The translations under genes were made by a program, and so were the position numbers. Below, one piece after another: positions 29,634 to 38,758 of a stretch of DNA of 64,000 nt. This stretch comes from Pseudomonas sp. R5(2019) (GTDB lineage: Bacteria > Pseudomonadota > Gammaproteobacteria > Pseudomonadales > Pseudomonadaceae), in NCBI RefSeq assembly GCF_009905435.1, contig NZ_JAAAMT010000032.1, positions 1 to 64,000 of the forward strand. Direction: 5' to 3'. How positions within the stretch are numbered: the stretch's first letter is position 1; each line of letters begins with the position of its first letter. The notes below the pieces were generated by a model, which saw only the letters and a list, made by a program, of their open reading frames with translations, was not told the origin of the DNA and did no database searches.

Positions 29634-30503
29634 ATGGCAGCAGAAACCGCTTCGGGCTATATCCAGCACCACTTGCAGAACTTGACTTTCGGTCAACTAC
29701 CAGACGGCGGATGGGGTTTTGCCCATTCCGCAGCAGAAGCCAAAGCAATGGGCTTCTGGGCGTTCCACCTGGACACCCTGGGTTGGTCCGTTGCGCTGGG
29801 TCTGATTTTCGTACTCCTGTTCCGCATGGCGGCCAAGAAGGCGACTTCCGGCCAACCAGGCGCACTGCAGAACTTCGTTGAAGTGCTGGTCGAGTTCGTC
29901 GACGGCAGTGTCAAGGACACCTTCCACGGCCGCAGCCCGGTTATCGCGCCGCTGGCGCTGACCATCTTCGTCTGGGTCTTCATGATGAACGCCATCGACC
30001 TGATCCCGGTCGACTGGATTCCTCAGCTGGCCATCCTGATCTCCGGTGATCCACACATTCCGTTCCGTGCTGTGTCGACCACTGACGTGAACGCAACGCT
30101 GGCCATGGCCTTCTCGGTTTTCGCGCTGATCATTTTCTACAGCATCAAGGTCAAGGGCCTGGGTGGTTTCCTCGGTGAACTGACCCTGCATCCGTTTGGC
30201 AGCAAGAACATTTTCCTGCAGATCCTGCTGATCCCGGTGAACTTCGTGCTGGAGTTCGTCACCCTGATCGCCAAGCCAATTTCGCTGGCACTGCGTCTGT
30301 TCGGCAACATGTATGCCGGTGAGCTGGTGTTCATCCTGATCGCGGTGATGTTCGGCAGTGGCCTGCTCTGGCTCAGTGGCCTGGGTGTGGTGCTGCAATG
30401 GGCGTGGGCTGTGTTCCACATCCTGATCATCACCCTGCAAGCGTTCATCTTCATGGTGCTTACCATCGTCTACCTGTCGATGGCTCACGAAGATAACCAT
30501 TAA
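29634..30503 (+). CDS. atpB: ATP synthase F0 subunit a
   Basis: 289 residues with about six membrane segments. Subunit a forms the proton half-channels against the c-ring. The essential arginine lies in ISLALRLFGNMYAGE near residue 220, and the last helix HILIITLQAFIFMVLTIVYL carries the conserved glutamine. It is complete and followed by 143 bases before atpE. Confidence 0.96.
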   Translation: MAAETASGYIQHHLQNLTFGQLPDGGWGFAHSAAEAKAMGFWAFHLDTLGWSVALGLIFVLLFRMAAKKATSGQPGALQNFVEVLVEFVDGSVKDTFHGRSPVIAPLALTIFVWVFMMNAIDLIPVDWIPQLAILISGDPHIPFRAVSTTDVNATLAMAFSVFALIIFYSIKVKGLGGFLGELTLHPFGSKNIFLQILLIPVNFVLEFVTLIAKPISLALRLFGNMYAGELVFILIAVMFGSGLLWLSGLGVVLQWAWAVFHILIITLQAFIFMVLTIVYLSMAHEDNH

Positions 30504-30646
30504 GACCGCCTGGCGTGTCTGATGACCCTTCTGCAGGTTTCGGGGAGGGTCGAAAACGTCCGCAAGGGCAGCTGTACCAAACGATTTTGTTTTACCGCTT
30601 CAAACTAAAAAACCTAACCAATACGACGTAAAAGTCGGGAGGAAAG

Positions 30647-30904
30647 ATGGAAACTGTAGTTGGTCTAACCGCTATCGCTGTTGCTCTGCTGATCGGCCTG
30701 GGTGCACTGGGTACCGCCATTGGTTTCGGCCTGCTGGGCGGCAAGTTCCTGGAAGGCGCTGCTCGCCAGCCAGAGATGGTTCCAATGCTGCAAGTTAAAA
30801 TGTTCATCGTTGCCGGTCTGCTCGACGCCGTAACCATGATCGGTGTTGGTATCGCTCTGTTCTTCACCTTTGCGAACCCCTTCGTTGGTCAAATCGCTGG
30901 CTAA
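30647..30904 (+). CDS. atpE: ATP synthase F0 subunit c
   Basis: 85 residues forming a helical hairpin. The polar loop is ARQPE (39-43) and the proton-carrying aspartate is D60 in AGLLDAVTM. The ring of c subunits rotates with proton flow. GGGAGG-like GGGAGGAAAG directly upstream is a strong ribosome-binding site, in line with the high copy number of subunit c. Confidence 0.97.
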
Positions 30905-30961
30905 TCACTCGTTACATCGAGTTGATTGGTGTGATGGACAAAGAACGAGCGAGGTGTTGGC

Positions 30962-31432
30962 GTGAACATTAATGCAACCCTGATTGGCCAGTCCGTTGCG
31001 TTCTTCATCTTTGTGCTGTTCTGCATGAAGTTCGTGTGGCCTCCGGTCATCGCGGCTTTGCACGAACGTCAGAAGAAGATCGCGGATGGACTGGACGCTG
31101 CCAGCCGAGCAGCTCGCGACCTGGAGTTGGCCCAAGATAAAGTGGGTCAACAACTGCGCGAAGCGAAGACTCAGGCAGCCGAAATCATTGAGCAAGCCAA
31201 GAAGCGCGGTGCTCAGATCGTCGAGGAAGCCCGTGAACAGGCCCGCGTCGAAGCTGACCGTGTGAAGGCTCTGGCTCAAGCCGAGATCGAACAGGAACTG
31301 AACGGCGTCAAAGACGCGCTGCGCGCCCAACTGGGTAGCCTGGCCGTAGGCGGTGCCGAGAAGATCCTTGGCGCCACAATCGATCAAAACGCGCATGCGG
31401 AGCTGGTTAACAAACTGGCCGCTGAAATTTAA
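30962..31432 (+). CDS. atpF: ATP synthase F0 subunit b
   Basis: 156 residues from a GTG (MNINATLIGQ). One N-terminal membrane helix (about 5-27) is followed by a long charged coiled coil, the peripheral stalk that holds F1 to F0. The GTG start with GAGG upstream may lower its expression relative to atpE, which is inferred. Confidence 0.96.
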   Translation: MNINATLIGQSVAFFIFVLFCMKFVWPPVIAALHERQKKIADGLDAASRAARDLELAQDKVGQQLREAKTQAAEIIEQAKKRGAQIVEEAREQARVEADRVKALAQAEIEQELNGVKDALRAQLGSLAVGGAEKILGATIDQNAHAELVNKLAAEI

Positions 31433-31444
31433 GCGAGGGCGATC

Positions 31445-31981
31445 ATGGCAGAACTGACCACGTTGGCCCGACCTTACGCTAAGGCTGCCTTCGAGCACGC
31501 CCAGGCCCATCAGCAACTGGCCAATTGGTCAGCCATGCTCGGCCTGGCTGCTGCGGTGTCGGAAGACGACACCATGCAGCGCCTGCTCAAGGCCCCGCGA
31601 CTGACGAGCGCACAGAAGGCCACCACGTTCATTGACGTGTGTGGCGACAAGTTGAATGCCCAGGCACAGAATTTCATTCATGTCGCTGCGGAAAACGACC
31701 GACTCGGGCTTTTGCCGGAGATCTCGGCACTGTTCGACCTGTACAAGGCCGAACGGGAGAAATCCGTAGACGTGGACGTAACCAGTGCTTTTGCATTGAA
31801 CAAAGAACAGCAAGACAAACTCGCCAAGGTTCTCAGTGCACGACTCAACCGGGAAGTGCGACTGCAGGCTACGGAAGACTCTACCCTCATTGGGGGTGTG
31901 ATCATCCGTGCCGGCGACCTGGTAATCGATGGCTCGGTTCGCGGCAAACTCGCGAAACTGGCCGAAGCATTGAAATCTTGA
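31445..31981 (+). CDS. atpH: ATP synthase F1 subunit delta
   Basis: 178 residues. Delta joins the peripheral stalk to the top of F1. The start TLARPYAKAAFEHA and the C-terminal LIGGVIIRAGDLVIDGSVRGKL match the family. It starts 12 bases after atpF, 21 bases before atpA. Confidence 0.96.
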   Translation: MAELTTLARPYAKAAFEHAQAHQQLANWSAMLGLAAAVSEDDTMQRLLKAPRLTSAQKATTFIDVCGDKLNAQAQNFIHVAAENDRLGLLPEISALFDLYKAEREKSVDVDVTSAFALNKEQQDKLAKVLSARLNREVRLQATEDSTLIGGVIIRAGDLVIDGSVRGKLAKLAEALKS

Positions 31982-32002
31982 GTTTGAAGGGGCAGCAGAG
32001 CA

Positions 32003-33547
32003 ATGCAGCAACTCAATCCTTCCGAAATTAGTGAAATCATCAAGGGTCGCATCGAAAAACTCGACGTGACCTCCCAAGCCCGCAACGAAGGTACCGTCGT
32101 CAGCGTTTCTGACGGTATCGTGCGGATTCACGGTCTGGCCGACGTCATGTACGGCGAAATGATCGAGTTTCCAGGTGGCGTGTTCGGTATGGCCCTCAAC
32201 CTGGAGCAAGACTCCGTTGGTGCGGTAGTACTGGGCGCATACGACACCCTCGCTGAAGGCATGAGCGCCAAGTGCACCGGCCGCATCCTGGAAGTTCCTG
32301 TTGGTAAGGAACTGCTGGGTCGCGTCGTTGACGCACTGGGTAACCCAATCGACGGCAAAGGCCCGCTGAACAACACCGAGACCGACGCGGTCGAGAAAGT
32401 TGCTCCGGGCGTGATCTGGCGTAAGTCGGTAGACCAGCCTGTACAGACTGGCTACAAATCCGTCGACGCCATGATCCCAGTCGGCCGTGGCCAGCGTGAG
32501 CTGATCATCGGTGACCGTCAGATCGGTAAAACCGCGATGGCGATCGACGCAATCATCAACCAGAAAGACAGCGGTATTTTCTGTGTTTATGTTGCTGTCG
32601 GCCAAAAGCGTTCGACCGTTGCCAACATCGTTCGCAAGCTGGAAGAAAACGGCGCCCTGGCCAACACCATCGTGGTTGTTGCCAGTGCTTCGGAATCCGC
32701 CGCACTGCAATTCCTGGCGCCATACGCCGGTTGCACCATGGGCGAGTTCTTCCGTGACCGCGGTGAAGACGCTCTGATCGTTTACGATGACCTGTCCAAG
32801 CAGGCCGTTGCCTACCGTCAGATCTCCCTGCTGCTGCGCCGTCCACCAGGACGTGAAGCGTACCCAGGTGACGTGTTCTATCTCCACTCCCGTCTGCTGG
32901 AGCGTGCATCGCGCGTTTCCGAAGAGTACGTCGAGAAGTTCACCAACGGTGCTGTAACTGGCAAGACCGGTTCCCTGACCGCACTGCCGATCATCGAAAC
33001 CCAGGCTGGCGACGTTTCCGCGTTCGTTCCGACCAACGTGATTTCCATCACCGACGGTCAGATCTTCCTGGAATCGGCCATGTTCAACTCGGGCATCCGT
33101 CCTGCAGTTAACGCCGGTGTTTCGGTATCCCGTGTGGGTGGTGCCGCTCAGACCAAGATCATCAAGAAGCTCTCCGGTGGTATCCGTACCGCTCTGGCTC
33201 AGTACCGTGAACTGGCGGCATTCGCCCAGTTCGCTTCTGACCTGGACGAAGCCACCCGTAAGCAACTCGAGCACGGTCAACGTGTTACCGAGCTGATGAA
33301 GCAGAAGCAATACGCTCCAATGTCCATCGCGGACATGGCGCTGTCGCTGTATGCCGCTGAGCGTGGGTTCTTGACCGACGTTGAAATCGCCAAGATCGGC
33401 AGCTTCGAACAAGCGCTGATTGCTTACTTCAACCGTGATCACGCCGCGCTGATGGCGAAGATCAACGTGAAGGGTGACTTCAACGACGAAATCGATTCTG
33501 GCATCAAAGCCGGTATCGAGAAGTTCAAGGCCACCCAAACCTGGTAA
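32003..33547 (+). CDS. atpA: ATP synthase F1 subunit alpha
   Basis: 514 residues. Alpha is the regulatory nucleotide-binding subunit of the alpha3beta3 hexamer. The P-loop GDRQIGKT lies near residues 169-176, and the family signature around PAVNAGVSVSRVGGAAQ is near 370. The 693-residue open frame on the opposite strand is a codon-bias shadow. A hairpin without a T tract separates it from atpG. Confidence 0.98.
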   Translation: MQQLNPSEISEIIKGRIEKLDVTSQARNEGTVVSVSDGIVRIHGLADVMYGEMIEFPGGVFGMALNLEQDSVGAVVLGAYDTLAEGMSAKCTGRILEVPVGKELLGRVVDALGNPIDGKGPLNNTETDAVEKVAPGVIWRKSVDQPVQTGYKSVDAMIPVGRGQRELIIGDRQIGKTAMAIDAIINQKDSGIFCVYVAVGQKRSTVANIVRKLEENGALANTIVVVASASESAALQFLAPYAGCTMGEFFRDRGEDALIVYDDLSKQAVAYRQISLLLRRPPGREAYPGDVFYLHSRLLERASRVSEEYVEKFTNGAVTGKTGSLTALPIIETQAGDVSAFVPTNVISITDGQIFLESAMFNSGIRPAVNAGVSVSRVGGAAQTKIIKKLSGGIRTALAQYRELAAFAQFASDLDEATRKQLEHGQRVTELMKQKQYAPMSIADMALSLYAAERGFLTDVEIAKIGSFEQALIAYFNRDHAALMAKINVKGDFNDEIDSGIKAGIEKFKATQTW

Positions 33548-33552
33548 GCCGC

Positions 33553-33576
33553 AGCGGGGGCTTTGCAGCCCCCGCT
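33553..33576 (+). other. Intercistronic hairpin between atpA and atpG
   Basis: AGCGGGGGCT (33553-33562) pairs perfectly with 33567-33576 around TTGC. There is no T tract, so it is more likely an RNA-processing or stability element than a terminator. Confidence 0.6.
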
Positions 33577-33597
33577 TGCTAACCTGATAGGTGTTAC

Positions 33598-34458
33598 ATG
33601 GCAGGCGCAAAAGAGATTCGCAGTAAGATTGCGAGCATCAAAAGCACGCAAAAAATTACCAGCGCCATGGAAAAAGTGGCGGTGAGCAAGATGCGCAAGG
33701 CTCAAATGCGCATGGCTGCTAGCCGTCCTTATGCGGAGCGTATCCGCCAGGTGATTGGTCATCTGGCCAACGCCAACCCGGAATACCGCCACCCCTTCAT
33801 GATCGAACGCGAAGTCAAACGCGTCGGTTATGTGGTTGTGAGCAGTGACCGTGGTCTGTGCGGTGGCTTGAACACCAACCTGTTCAAGGCCCTGGTCAAG
33901 GACATGGCGGTTAACCGCGAGCAAGGTATCGAAATCGATCTTTGCGTGGTTGGCAGCAAGGGCGCAGCGTTTTTCCGCAGCTTCGGCGGTAACGTTGTTG
34001 CAGCAATCAGCCACCTGGGCGAAGAGCCGTCGATCAATGATCTGATCGGCAGCGTCAAGGTCATGCTGGATGCTTACCTGGATGGTCGTATCGATCGTCT
34101 GTCCGTGGTATCGAACAAGTTCATCAATACCATGACGCAAGCCCCAACGGTCGAGCAGTTGATTCCGTTGGTTGCAACCCCGGATCAAGAACTCAAGCAC
34201 CACTGGGACTACCTCTACGAACCTGACGCCAAAGAGCTGCTGGACGGCCTGATGGTGCGTTACGTGGAGTCGCAGGTCTACCAGGCGGTGGTCGAGAACA
34301 ACGCGGCTGAACAAGCTGCGCGGATGATCGCAATGAAGAACGCCACCGATAACGCCGGTGATCTGATCAGCGAATTGCAGCTGATCTACAACAAGGCGCG
34401 TCAGGCTGCGATCACCCAAGAGATCTCGGAAATCGTCGGCGGCGCTGCCGCGGTTTAA
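33598..34458 (+). CDS. atpG: ATP synthase F1 subunit gamma
   Basis: 286 residues. Gamma is the rotating central shaft. The N-terminal AGAKEIRSKIASIKSTQKIT helix and the C-terminal NATDNAGDLISELQLIYNKARQA helix form the coiled coil. VVSSDRGLCGGLN is the conserved Rossmann-like part. Confidence 0.97.
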   Translation: MAGAKEIRSKIASIKSTQKITSAMEKVAVSKMRKAQMRMAASRPYAERIRQVIGHLANANPEYRHPFMIEREVKRVGYVVVSSDRGLCGGLNTNLFKALVKDMAVNREQGIEIDLCVVGSKGAAFFRSFGGNVVAAISHLGEEPSINDLIGSVKVMLDAYLDGRIDRLSVVSNKFINTMTQAPTVEQLIPLVATPDQELKHHWDYLYEPDAKELLDGLMVRYVESQVYQAVVENNAAEQAARMIAMKNATDNAGDLISELQLIYNKARQAAITQEISEIVGGAAAV

Positions 34459-34485
34459 CGGTTCAAATATTCAGAGGATCCAGCT

Positions 34486-35862
34486 ATGAGTAGCGGACGT
34501 ATCGTTCAAATCATCGGCGCCGTCATCGACGTGGAATTTCCACGTGACAGCGTACCGAGTGTCTATAGCGCGCTGAAAGTACAAGGCGCGGAAACTACTC
34601 TGGAAGTTCAGCAGCAGCTGGGCGACGGCGTAGTTCGTACCATTGCGATGGGTTCGACCGAAGGCTTGAAGCGCGGTCTGGACGTTGTCGACACCAACGC
34701 AGCCATCTCCGTACCGGTCGGTAAAGCGACCCTGGGCCGGATCATGGACGTGCTGGGTAACCCGATCGACGAAGCTGGTCCGATCGACACCGAAGAGCGC
34801 TGGGGCATTCACCGTCCTGCGCCTTCGTTCGCTGACCAGGCAGGCGGCAACGACCTGCTGGAAACCGGCATCAAGGTTATCGACCTGGTTTGCCCGTTTG
34901 CCAAGGGCGGTAAGGTAGGTCTGTTCGGTGGTGCCGGTGTAGGCAAAACCGTAAACATGATGGAACTGATCCGTAACATCGCCATCGAGCACAGCGGTTA
35001 TTCCGTGTTCGCCGGTGTGGGTGAGCGTACTCGTGAGGGTAACGACTTCTACCACGAGATGAAGGATTCCAACGTACTGGACAAGGTTGCTCTGGTATAC
35101 GGCCAAATGAACGAGCCACCAGGAAACCGTCTGCGCGTAGCGCTGACCGGCCTGACCATGGCTGAGAAGTTCCGTGACGAAGGTAACGACGTTCTGCTGT
35201 TCGTCGACAACATCTATCGTTACACCCTGGCCGGTACTGAAGTATCCGCACTGCTGGGCCGTATGCCTTCGGCAGTAGGTTACCAGCCGACCCTGGCTGA
35301 AGAGATGGGCGTTCTGCAAGAGCGTATCACTTCGACCAAGGAAGGTTCGATCACCTCGATCCAGGCGGTATACGTACCTGCGGACGACCTGACCGACCCG
35401 TCGCCAGCAACCACCTTCGCCCACTTGGACGCCACCGTCGTACTGTCCCGTGACATCGCTTCCCTGGGTATCTACCCAGCGGTCGATCCACTGGACTCGA
35501 CTTCGCGCCAGCTGGACCCGAACGTGATCGGCAACGAGCACTACGAAACCGCTCGCGGTGTTCAGTACGTGCTGCAGCGCTACAAAGAGCTGAAGGACAT
35601 CATTGCGATCCTGGGTATGGACGAACTGTCCGAAACCGACAAGCAACTGGTATCCCGCGCTCGTAAGATCCAGCGCTTCCTGTCCCAGCCGTTCTTCGTG
35701 GCTGAAGTCTTCACTGGTTCCCCAGGCAAATACGTTTCCCTGAAAGACACCATTGCTGGCTTCAGCGGCATCCTCAAAGGTGACTACGACCACTTGCCAG
35801 AACAAGCGTTCTACATGGTCGGCGGCATCGAAGAAGCGGTCGAGAAAGCCAAGAAACTGTAA
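34486..35862 (+). CDS. atpD: ATP synthase F1 subunit beta
   Basis: 458 residues. Beta carries the catalytic sites. The P-loop GGAGVGKT is near residues 148-155, GERTREGNDFY holds the catalytic glutamate, and the signature PAVDPLDSTS is near 330. It starts 27 bases after atpG and is followed by a small GC-rich hairpin before atpC. Confidence 0.98.
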   Translation: MSSGRIVQIIGAVIDVEFPRDSVPSVYSALKVQGAETTLEVQQQLGDGVVRTIAMGSTEGLKRGLDVVDTNAAISVPVGKATLGRIMDVLGNPIDEAGPIDTEERWGIHRPAPSFADQAGGNDLLETGIKVIDLVCPFAKGGKVGLFGGAGVGKTVNMMELIRNIAIEHSGYSVFAGVGERTREGNDFYHEMKDSNVLDKVALVYGQMNEPPGNRLRVALTGLTMAEKFRDEGNDVLLFVDNIYRYTLAGTEVSALLGRMPSAVGYQPTLAEEMGVLQERITSTKEGSITSIQAVYVPADDLTDPSPATTFAHLDATVVLSRDIASLGIYPAVDPLDSTSRQLDPNVIGNEHYETARGVQYVLQRYKELKDIIAILGMDELSETDKQLVSRARKIQRFLSQPFFVAEVFTGSPGKYVSLKDTIAGFSGILKGDYDHLPEQAFYMVGGIEEAVEKAKKL

Positions 35863-35867
35863 TCCCG

Positions 35868-35885
35868 GCGCCCCGAAAGGGGCGC
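35868..35885 (+). other. Intercistronic hairpin between atpD and atpC
   Basis: GCGCCCC (35868-35874) pairs with GGGGCGC (35879-35885) around a GAAA tetraloop. It has no T tract. It may protect the atpD message or reduce readthrough into atpC. Confidence 0.55.
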
Positions 35886-35906
35886 TAATCAGGTTGAGGC
35901 AAGCAG

Positions 35907-36326
35907 ATGGCTATGACAGTCCATTGCGATATCGTCAGCGCGGAAGGAGAAATTTTCTCCGGTCTGGTCGAGATGGTGGTTGCGCACGGTAACCTGGGTG
36001 ATCTTGGTATCGCTCCAGGCCACGCGCCGCTGATCACTAATCTGAAGCCAGGTCCGATCACGCTGACCAAGCAGGGTGGCGCCCAAGAGGTGTTCTACAT
36101 CTCTGGTGGTTTCCTCGAGGTCCAGCCGAACATGGTCAAGGTGCTTGCCGATACTGTGCAACGTGCTGCCGACCTGGACGAAGCGCAGGCTCAGGAAGCC
36201 CTCAAGGCTGCCGAGAACGCCCTGAATCTGAAAGGCGCGGATTTCGACTACGGCGCCGCCGCCGCACGTCTGGCCGAAGCCGCAGCCCAGCTGCGTACCG
36301 TCCAGCAGTTGCGCAAAGGCAGGTAA
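35907..36326 (+). CDS. atpC: ATP synthase F1 subunit epsilon
   Basis: 139 residues. Epsilon binds gamma and inhibits ATP hydrolysis. The beta-sandwich part (MTVHCDIVSAEGEIFSG, GDLGIAPGHAPL) is followed by the two-helix C-terminal domain rich in alanine. It ends the atp operon before a clear terminator. Confidence 0.97.
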   Translation: MAMTVHCDIVSAEGEIFSGLVEMVVAHGNLGDLGIAPGHAPLITNLKPGPITLTKQGGAQEVFYISGGFLEVQPNMVKVLADTVQRAADLDEAQAQEALKAAENALNLKGADFDYGAAAARLAEAAAQLRTVQQLRKGR

Positions 36327-36365
36327 TCTGGCGTTCTAGCCGATTACTTCTGTGGCAATTGAGTT

Positions 36366-36396
36366 AAAGGGTAGCCTCGGCTACCCTTTTTCTTTT
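36366..36396 (+). terminator. Terminator of the atp operon
   Basis: AAAGGGTAGC (36366-36375) pairs perfectly with 36380-36389 around CTCG, followed by TTCTTTTT. It lies 40 bases after atpC. Confidence 0.88.
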
Positions 36397-36452
36397 TCTG
36401 CATTTCATCTTTTGGTCGCAGCCGCTGACCACCCAGGATTGGTAGCCAGTTC

Positions 36453-37820
36453 ATGTCACTTGATATCGTTATTCTAGCCGCAGGCCAAGGCACCCGTATG
36501 CGCTCGGCACTTCCCAAAGTGCTGCACCCGGTCGCCGGCAATTCCATGCTTGGGCATGTTATCCACACGGCACGACAGTTACAGCCACAAGGGATCCACG
36601 TGGTCATCGGCCATGGCGCCGATGCAGTTCGGGAACGATTGAATGCTGACGATCTGAATTTCGTGATGCAGACAGAACAATTGGGCACCGGCCATGCCGT
36701 GGCCCAGGCACTGCCTGCGCTGAGCGCTGAAACCGTATTGATTCTGTACGGCGACGTGCCGTTGATCGAAGTCGAGACCCTGCAGCGTTTGCTCACACAA
36801 GCAAGCGCCGAGCAGTTGGGCTTGTTGACGGTCAACCTGGCGGACCCTACCGGCTACGGTCGTATCGTCCGTGACGCTGTCGGCACGGTGTGCGAGATCG
36901 TGGAACACAAGGATGCCACCGCGGCACAAAAGGCTATTCGCGAAGGCAACACCGGTATTCTGGCAGTACCTGGCAAACGCCTGGCCGATTGGTTGGGCCG
37001 CCTGTCCAACAAGAATGCCCAAGGTGAATATTACCTGACCGACGTGATCGCCATGGCCGTTGCTGACGGTCTGGTAGTGGCCACCGAACAACCGCACGAT
37101 CCGATGGAAGTGCAGGGCGCCAACGACCGCAAGCAGCTCGCCGAACTCGAGCGCCATTATCAGCAGCGCGAAGCTCGCCGGCTGATGAGCCTGGGCGTTA
37201 CCCTGCGTGACCCGGCGCGTTTTGACGTTCGCGGCGAGGTAACGGTGGGGCGTGATGTGTTGATCGATATCAACGTGATCCTCGAGGGGCGAGTGGAGAT
37301 CGAAGACAACGTCGTCATCGGCCCGAACTGCGTCATCAAGGACAGCATCCTGCGCAAGGGTGTGGTGATCAAGGCCAACAGCCACATCGAAGGCGCGGTA
37401 CTGGGTGAGGGCAGCGATGCCGGCCCGTTCGCTCGTCTGCGTCCGGGCACCGTGCTGGAAGCCCGCGCCCATGTGGGTAACTTTGTGGAGCTCAAGAATG
37501 CTCACATGGGTGAAGGCGCCAAGGCTGGTCACCTGACCTACCTGGGCGATGCCGAAATCGGTGCGCGCACCAATATCGGCGCCGGTACCATCACCTGTAA
37601 TTATGATGGCGCCAACAAGTTCAAGACTGTATTGGGCGAAGACGTCTTCATAGGCTCCAACAACTCGCTGGTTGCGCCTGTGGATATCTTGAGCGGTGCC
37701 ACCACCGCTGCCGGTTCGACCATTACTCAAGAAGTTCCGGCTGGCCAGCTGGGTATCGCCCGGGCGCGTCAACGCAACATCGAAGGCTGGAAGCGGCCAG
37801 AGAAAATCAAGAAGAGCTGA
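36453..37820 (+). CDS. glmU: Bifunctional UDP-N-acetylglucosamine pyrophosphorylase / glucosamine-1-phosphate acetyltransferase
   Basis: 455 residues. The N-terminal uridyltransferase domain shows LAAGQGTRMRSALPKVLHP, and the C-terminal left-handed beta helix (from about 250) carries hexapeptide repeats and acetyltransferase residues around NFVELKNAHMGEG and GAGTITCNYDG. It makes UDP-GlcNAc for peptidoglycan and lipopolysaccharide. A perfect DnaA box is at 36559-36567 inside the gene and two more flank its terminator. glmR and glmS follow, completing the amino-sugar group. Confidence 0.97.
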   Translation: MSLDIVILAAGQGTRMRSALPKVLHPVAGNSMLGHVIHTARQLQPQGIHVVIGHGADAVRERLNADDLNFVMQTEQLGTGHAVAQALPALSAETVLILYGDVPLIEVETLQRLLTQASAEQLGLLTVNLADPTGYGRIVRDAVGTVCEIVEHKDATAAQKAIREGNTGILAVPGKRLADWLGRLSNKNAQGEYYLTDVIAMAVADGLVVATEQPHDPMEVQGANDRKQLAELERHYQQREARRLMSLGVTLRDPARFDVRGEVTVGRDVLIDINVILEGRVEIEDNVVIGPNCVIKDSILRKGVVIKANSHIEGAVLGEGSDAGPFARLRPGTVLEARAHVGNFVELKNAHMGEGAKAGHLTYLGDAEIGARTNIGAGTITCNYDGANKFKTVLGEDVFIGSNNSLVAPVDILSGATTAAGSTITQEVPAGQLGIARARQRNIEGWKRPEKIKKS

Positions 37821-37823
37821 TGG

Positions 37824-37891
37824 TTATCCACAGCTGATTAAAAAAACCGACCTGAAGAGTCGGTTTTTTTATGGCTGCAGATTTATCCACA
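37824..37891. terminator. glmU terminator flanked by two DnaA boxes
   Basis: The terminator is at 37839-37870: ACCGAC (37846-37851) pairs with 37859-37864, extended by an A tract on the left and seven T residues on the right. Perfect TTATCCACA boxes lie at 37824-37832 and 37883-37891, both on the plus strand and about 60 bases apart. Confidence 0.75.
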
Positions 37892-37981
37892 GATCGTTTT
37901 TCTTTGCGCCGTACTTGACGATGGTGCGTCTTTAGGTTTTGATTGCCTTCGATATCTTTCGAAACGAAACTTAAGATCAAA

Positions 37982-38749
37982 ATGTCGAAACGGAATACTC
38001 CCCAAAGGCGCCACAATATCCTTGCCCTGCTCAATGAGCAGGGCGAAGTCAGTGTGGATGAATTGGCCAAGCGTTTCGAAACCTCGGAAGTGACCATCCG
38101 CAAGGACCTGGCTGCGTTGGAAGCCAACGGCCTGTTGTTGCGCCGCTATGGCGGTGCCGTGACCGTTCCACAAGAGTTGATCAGTGAAGGTGCGCAACCG
38201 GTCTCTCGCTACAAGCAGGCCATCGCCCGCGCCGCCGTATCCCGTATCCGCGAACACGCACGAATCATTATCGACAGCGGCAGCACCACGGCGGCCATGA
38301 TCCCGCAGTTGGGTCAGCAGCCTGGTCTGGTGGTCATGACCAACTCCCTTCACGTCGCCCGCGCCTTGAGCGAACTGGAGCACGAGCCGGTGCTGTTGAT
38401 GACGGGCGGCACCTGGGATCCGCATTCGGAATCCTTCCAGGGCCAGGTGGCAGAGCAGGTGCTTCGGTCCTACGATTTCGATCAGCTGTTTATCGGTGCC
38501 GACGGGATTGACCTGGTCCGCGGCACGACCACTTTCAATGAGTTGCTGGGGCTGAGCCGAGTCATGGCTGACGTCGCCCGAGAAGTGATCGTGATGGTCG
38601 AGTCGGACAAGGTGGGTCGCAAGATTCCCAATCTGGAACTGCCCTGGAGCAGTATCAACACTTTGATTACGGATGATCGCCTGGCGCCTGAAGCCCGCGA
38701 TCAAATCGAACAACGCGGCATCACCCTGATTTGCGCCGCAATCAGTTAG
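37982..38749 (+). CDS. glmR: DeoR-family transcriptional regulator upstream of glmS (GlmR-type)
   Basis: 255 residues from the ATG at 37982 (MSKRNTPQRRHNIL). A frame extension 13 codons upstream is rejected. The N-terminal winged helix has VSVDELAKRFETSEVTIRKDL, and the C-terminal sugar-phosphate sensor domain shows IDSGSTTAAM and FIGADGIDLVRG. The P. aeruginosa gene at this place (PA5550, recalled as glmR) is thought to regulate amino-sugar genes. It lies nine bases before glmS and is probably co-transcribed with it, so it may sense an amino-sugar phosphate. That last point is inferred. Confidence 0.85.
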   Translation: MSKRNTPQRRHNILALLNEQGEVSVDELAKRFETSEVTIRKDLAALEANGLLLRRYGGAVTVPQELISEGAQPVSRYKQAIARAAVSRIREHARIIIDSGSTTAAMIPQLGQQPGLVVMTNSLHVARALSELEHEPVLLMTGGTWDPHSESFQGQVAEQVLRSYDFDQLFIGADGIDLVRGTTTFNELLGLSRVMADVAREVIVMVESDKVGRKIPNLELPWSSINTLITDDRLAPEARDQIEQRGITLICAAIS

Positions 38750-38758
38750 GAGAAGAGT

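Noticed and set aside
36593..36608. CCACGTGG-like sequence in glmU as a further parS
   Set aside because: The flanking bases (GATCCACGTGGTCA) do not match the GTTCCACGTGGAAC core.
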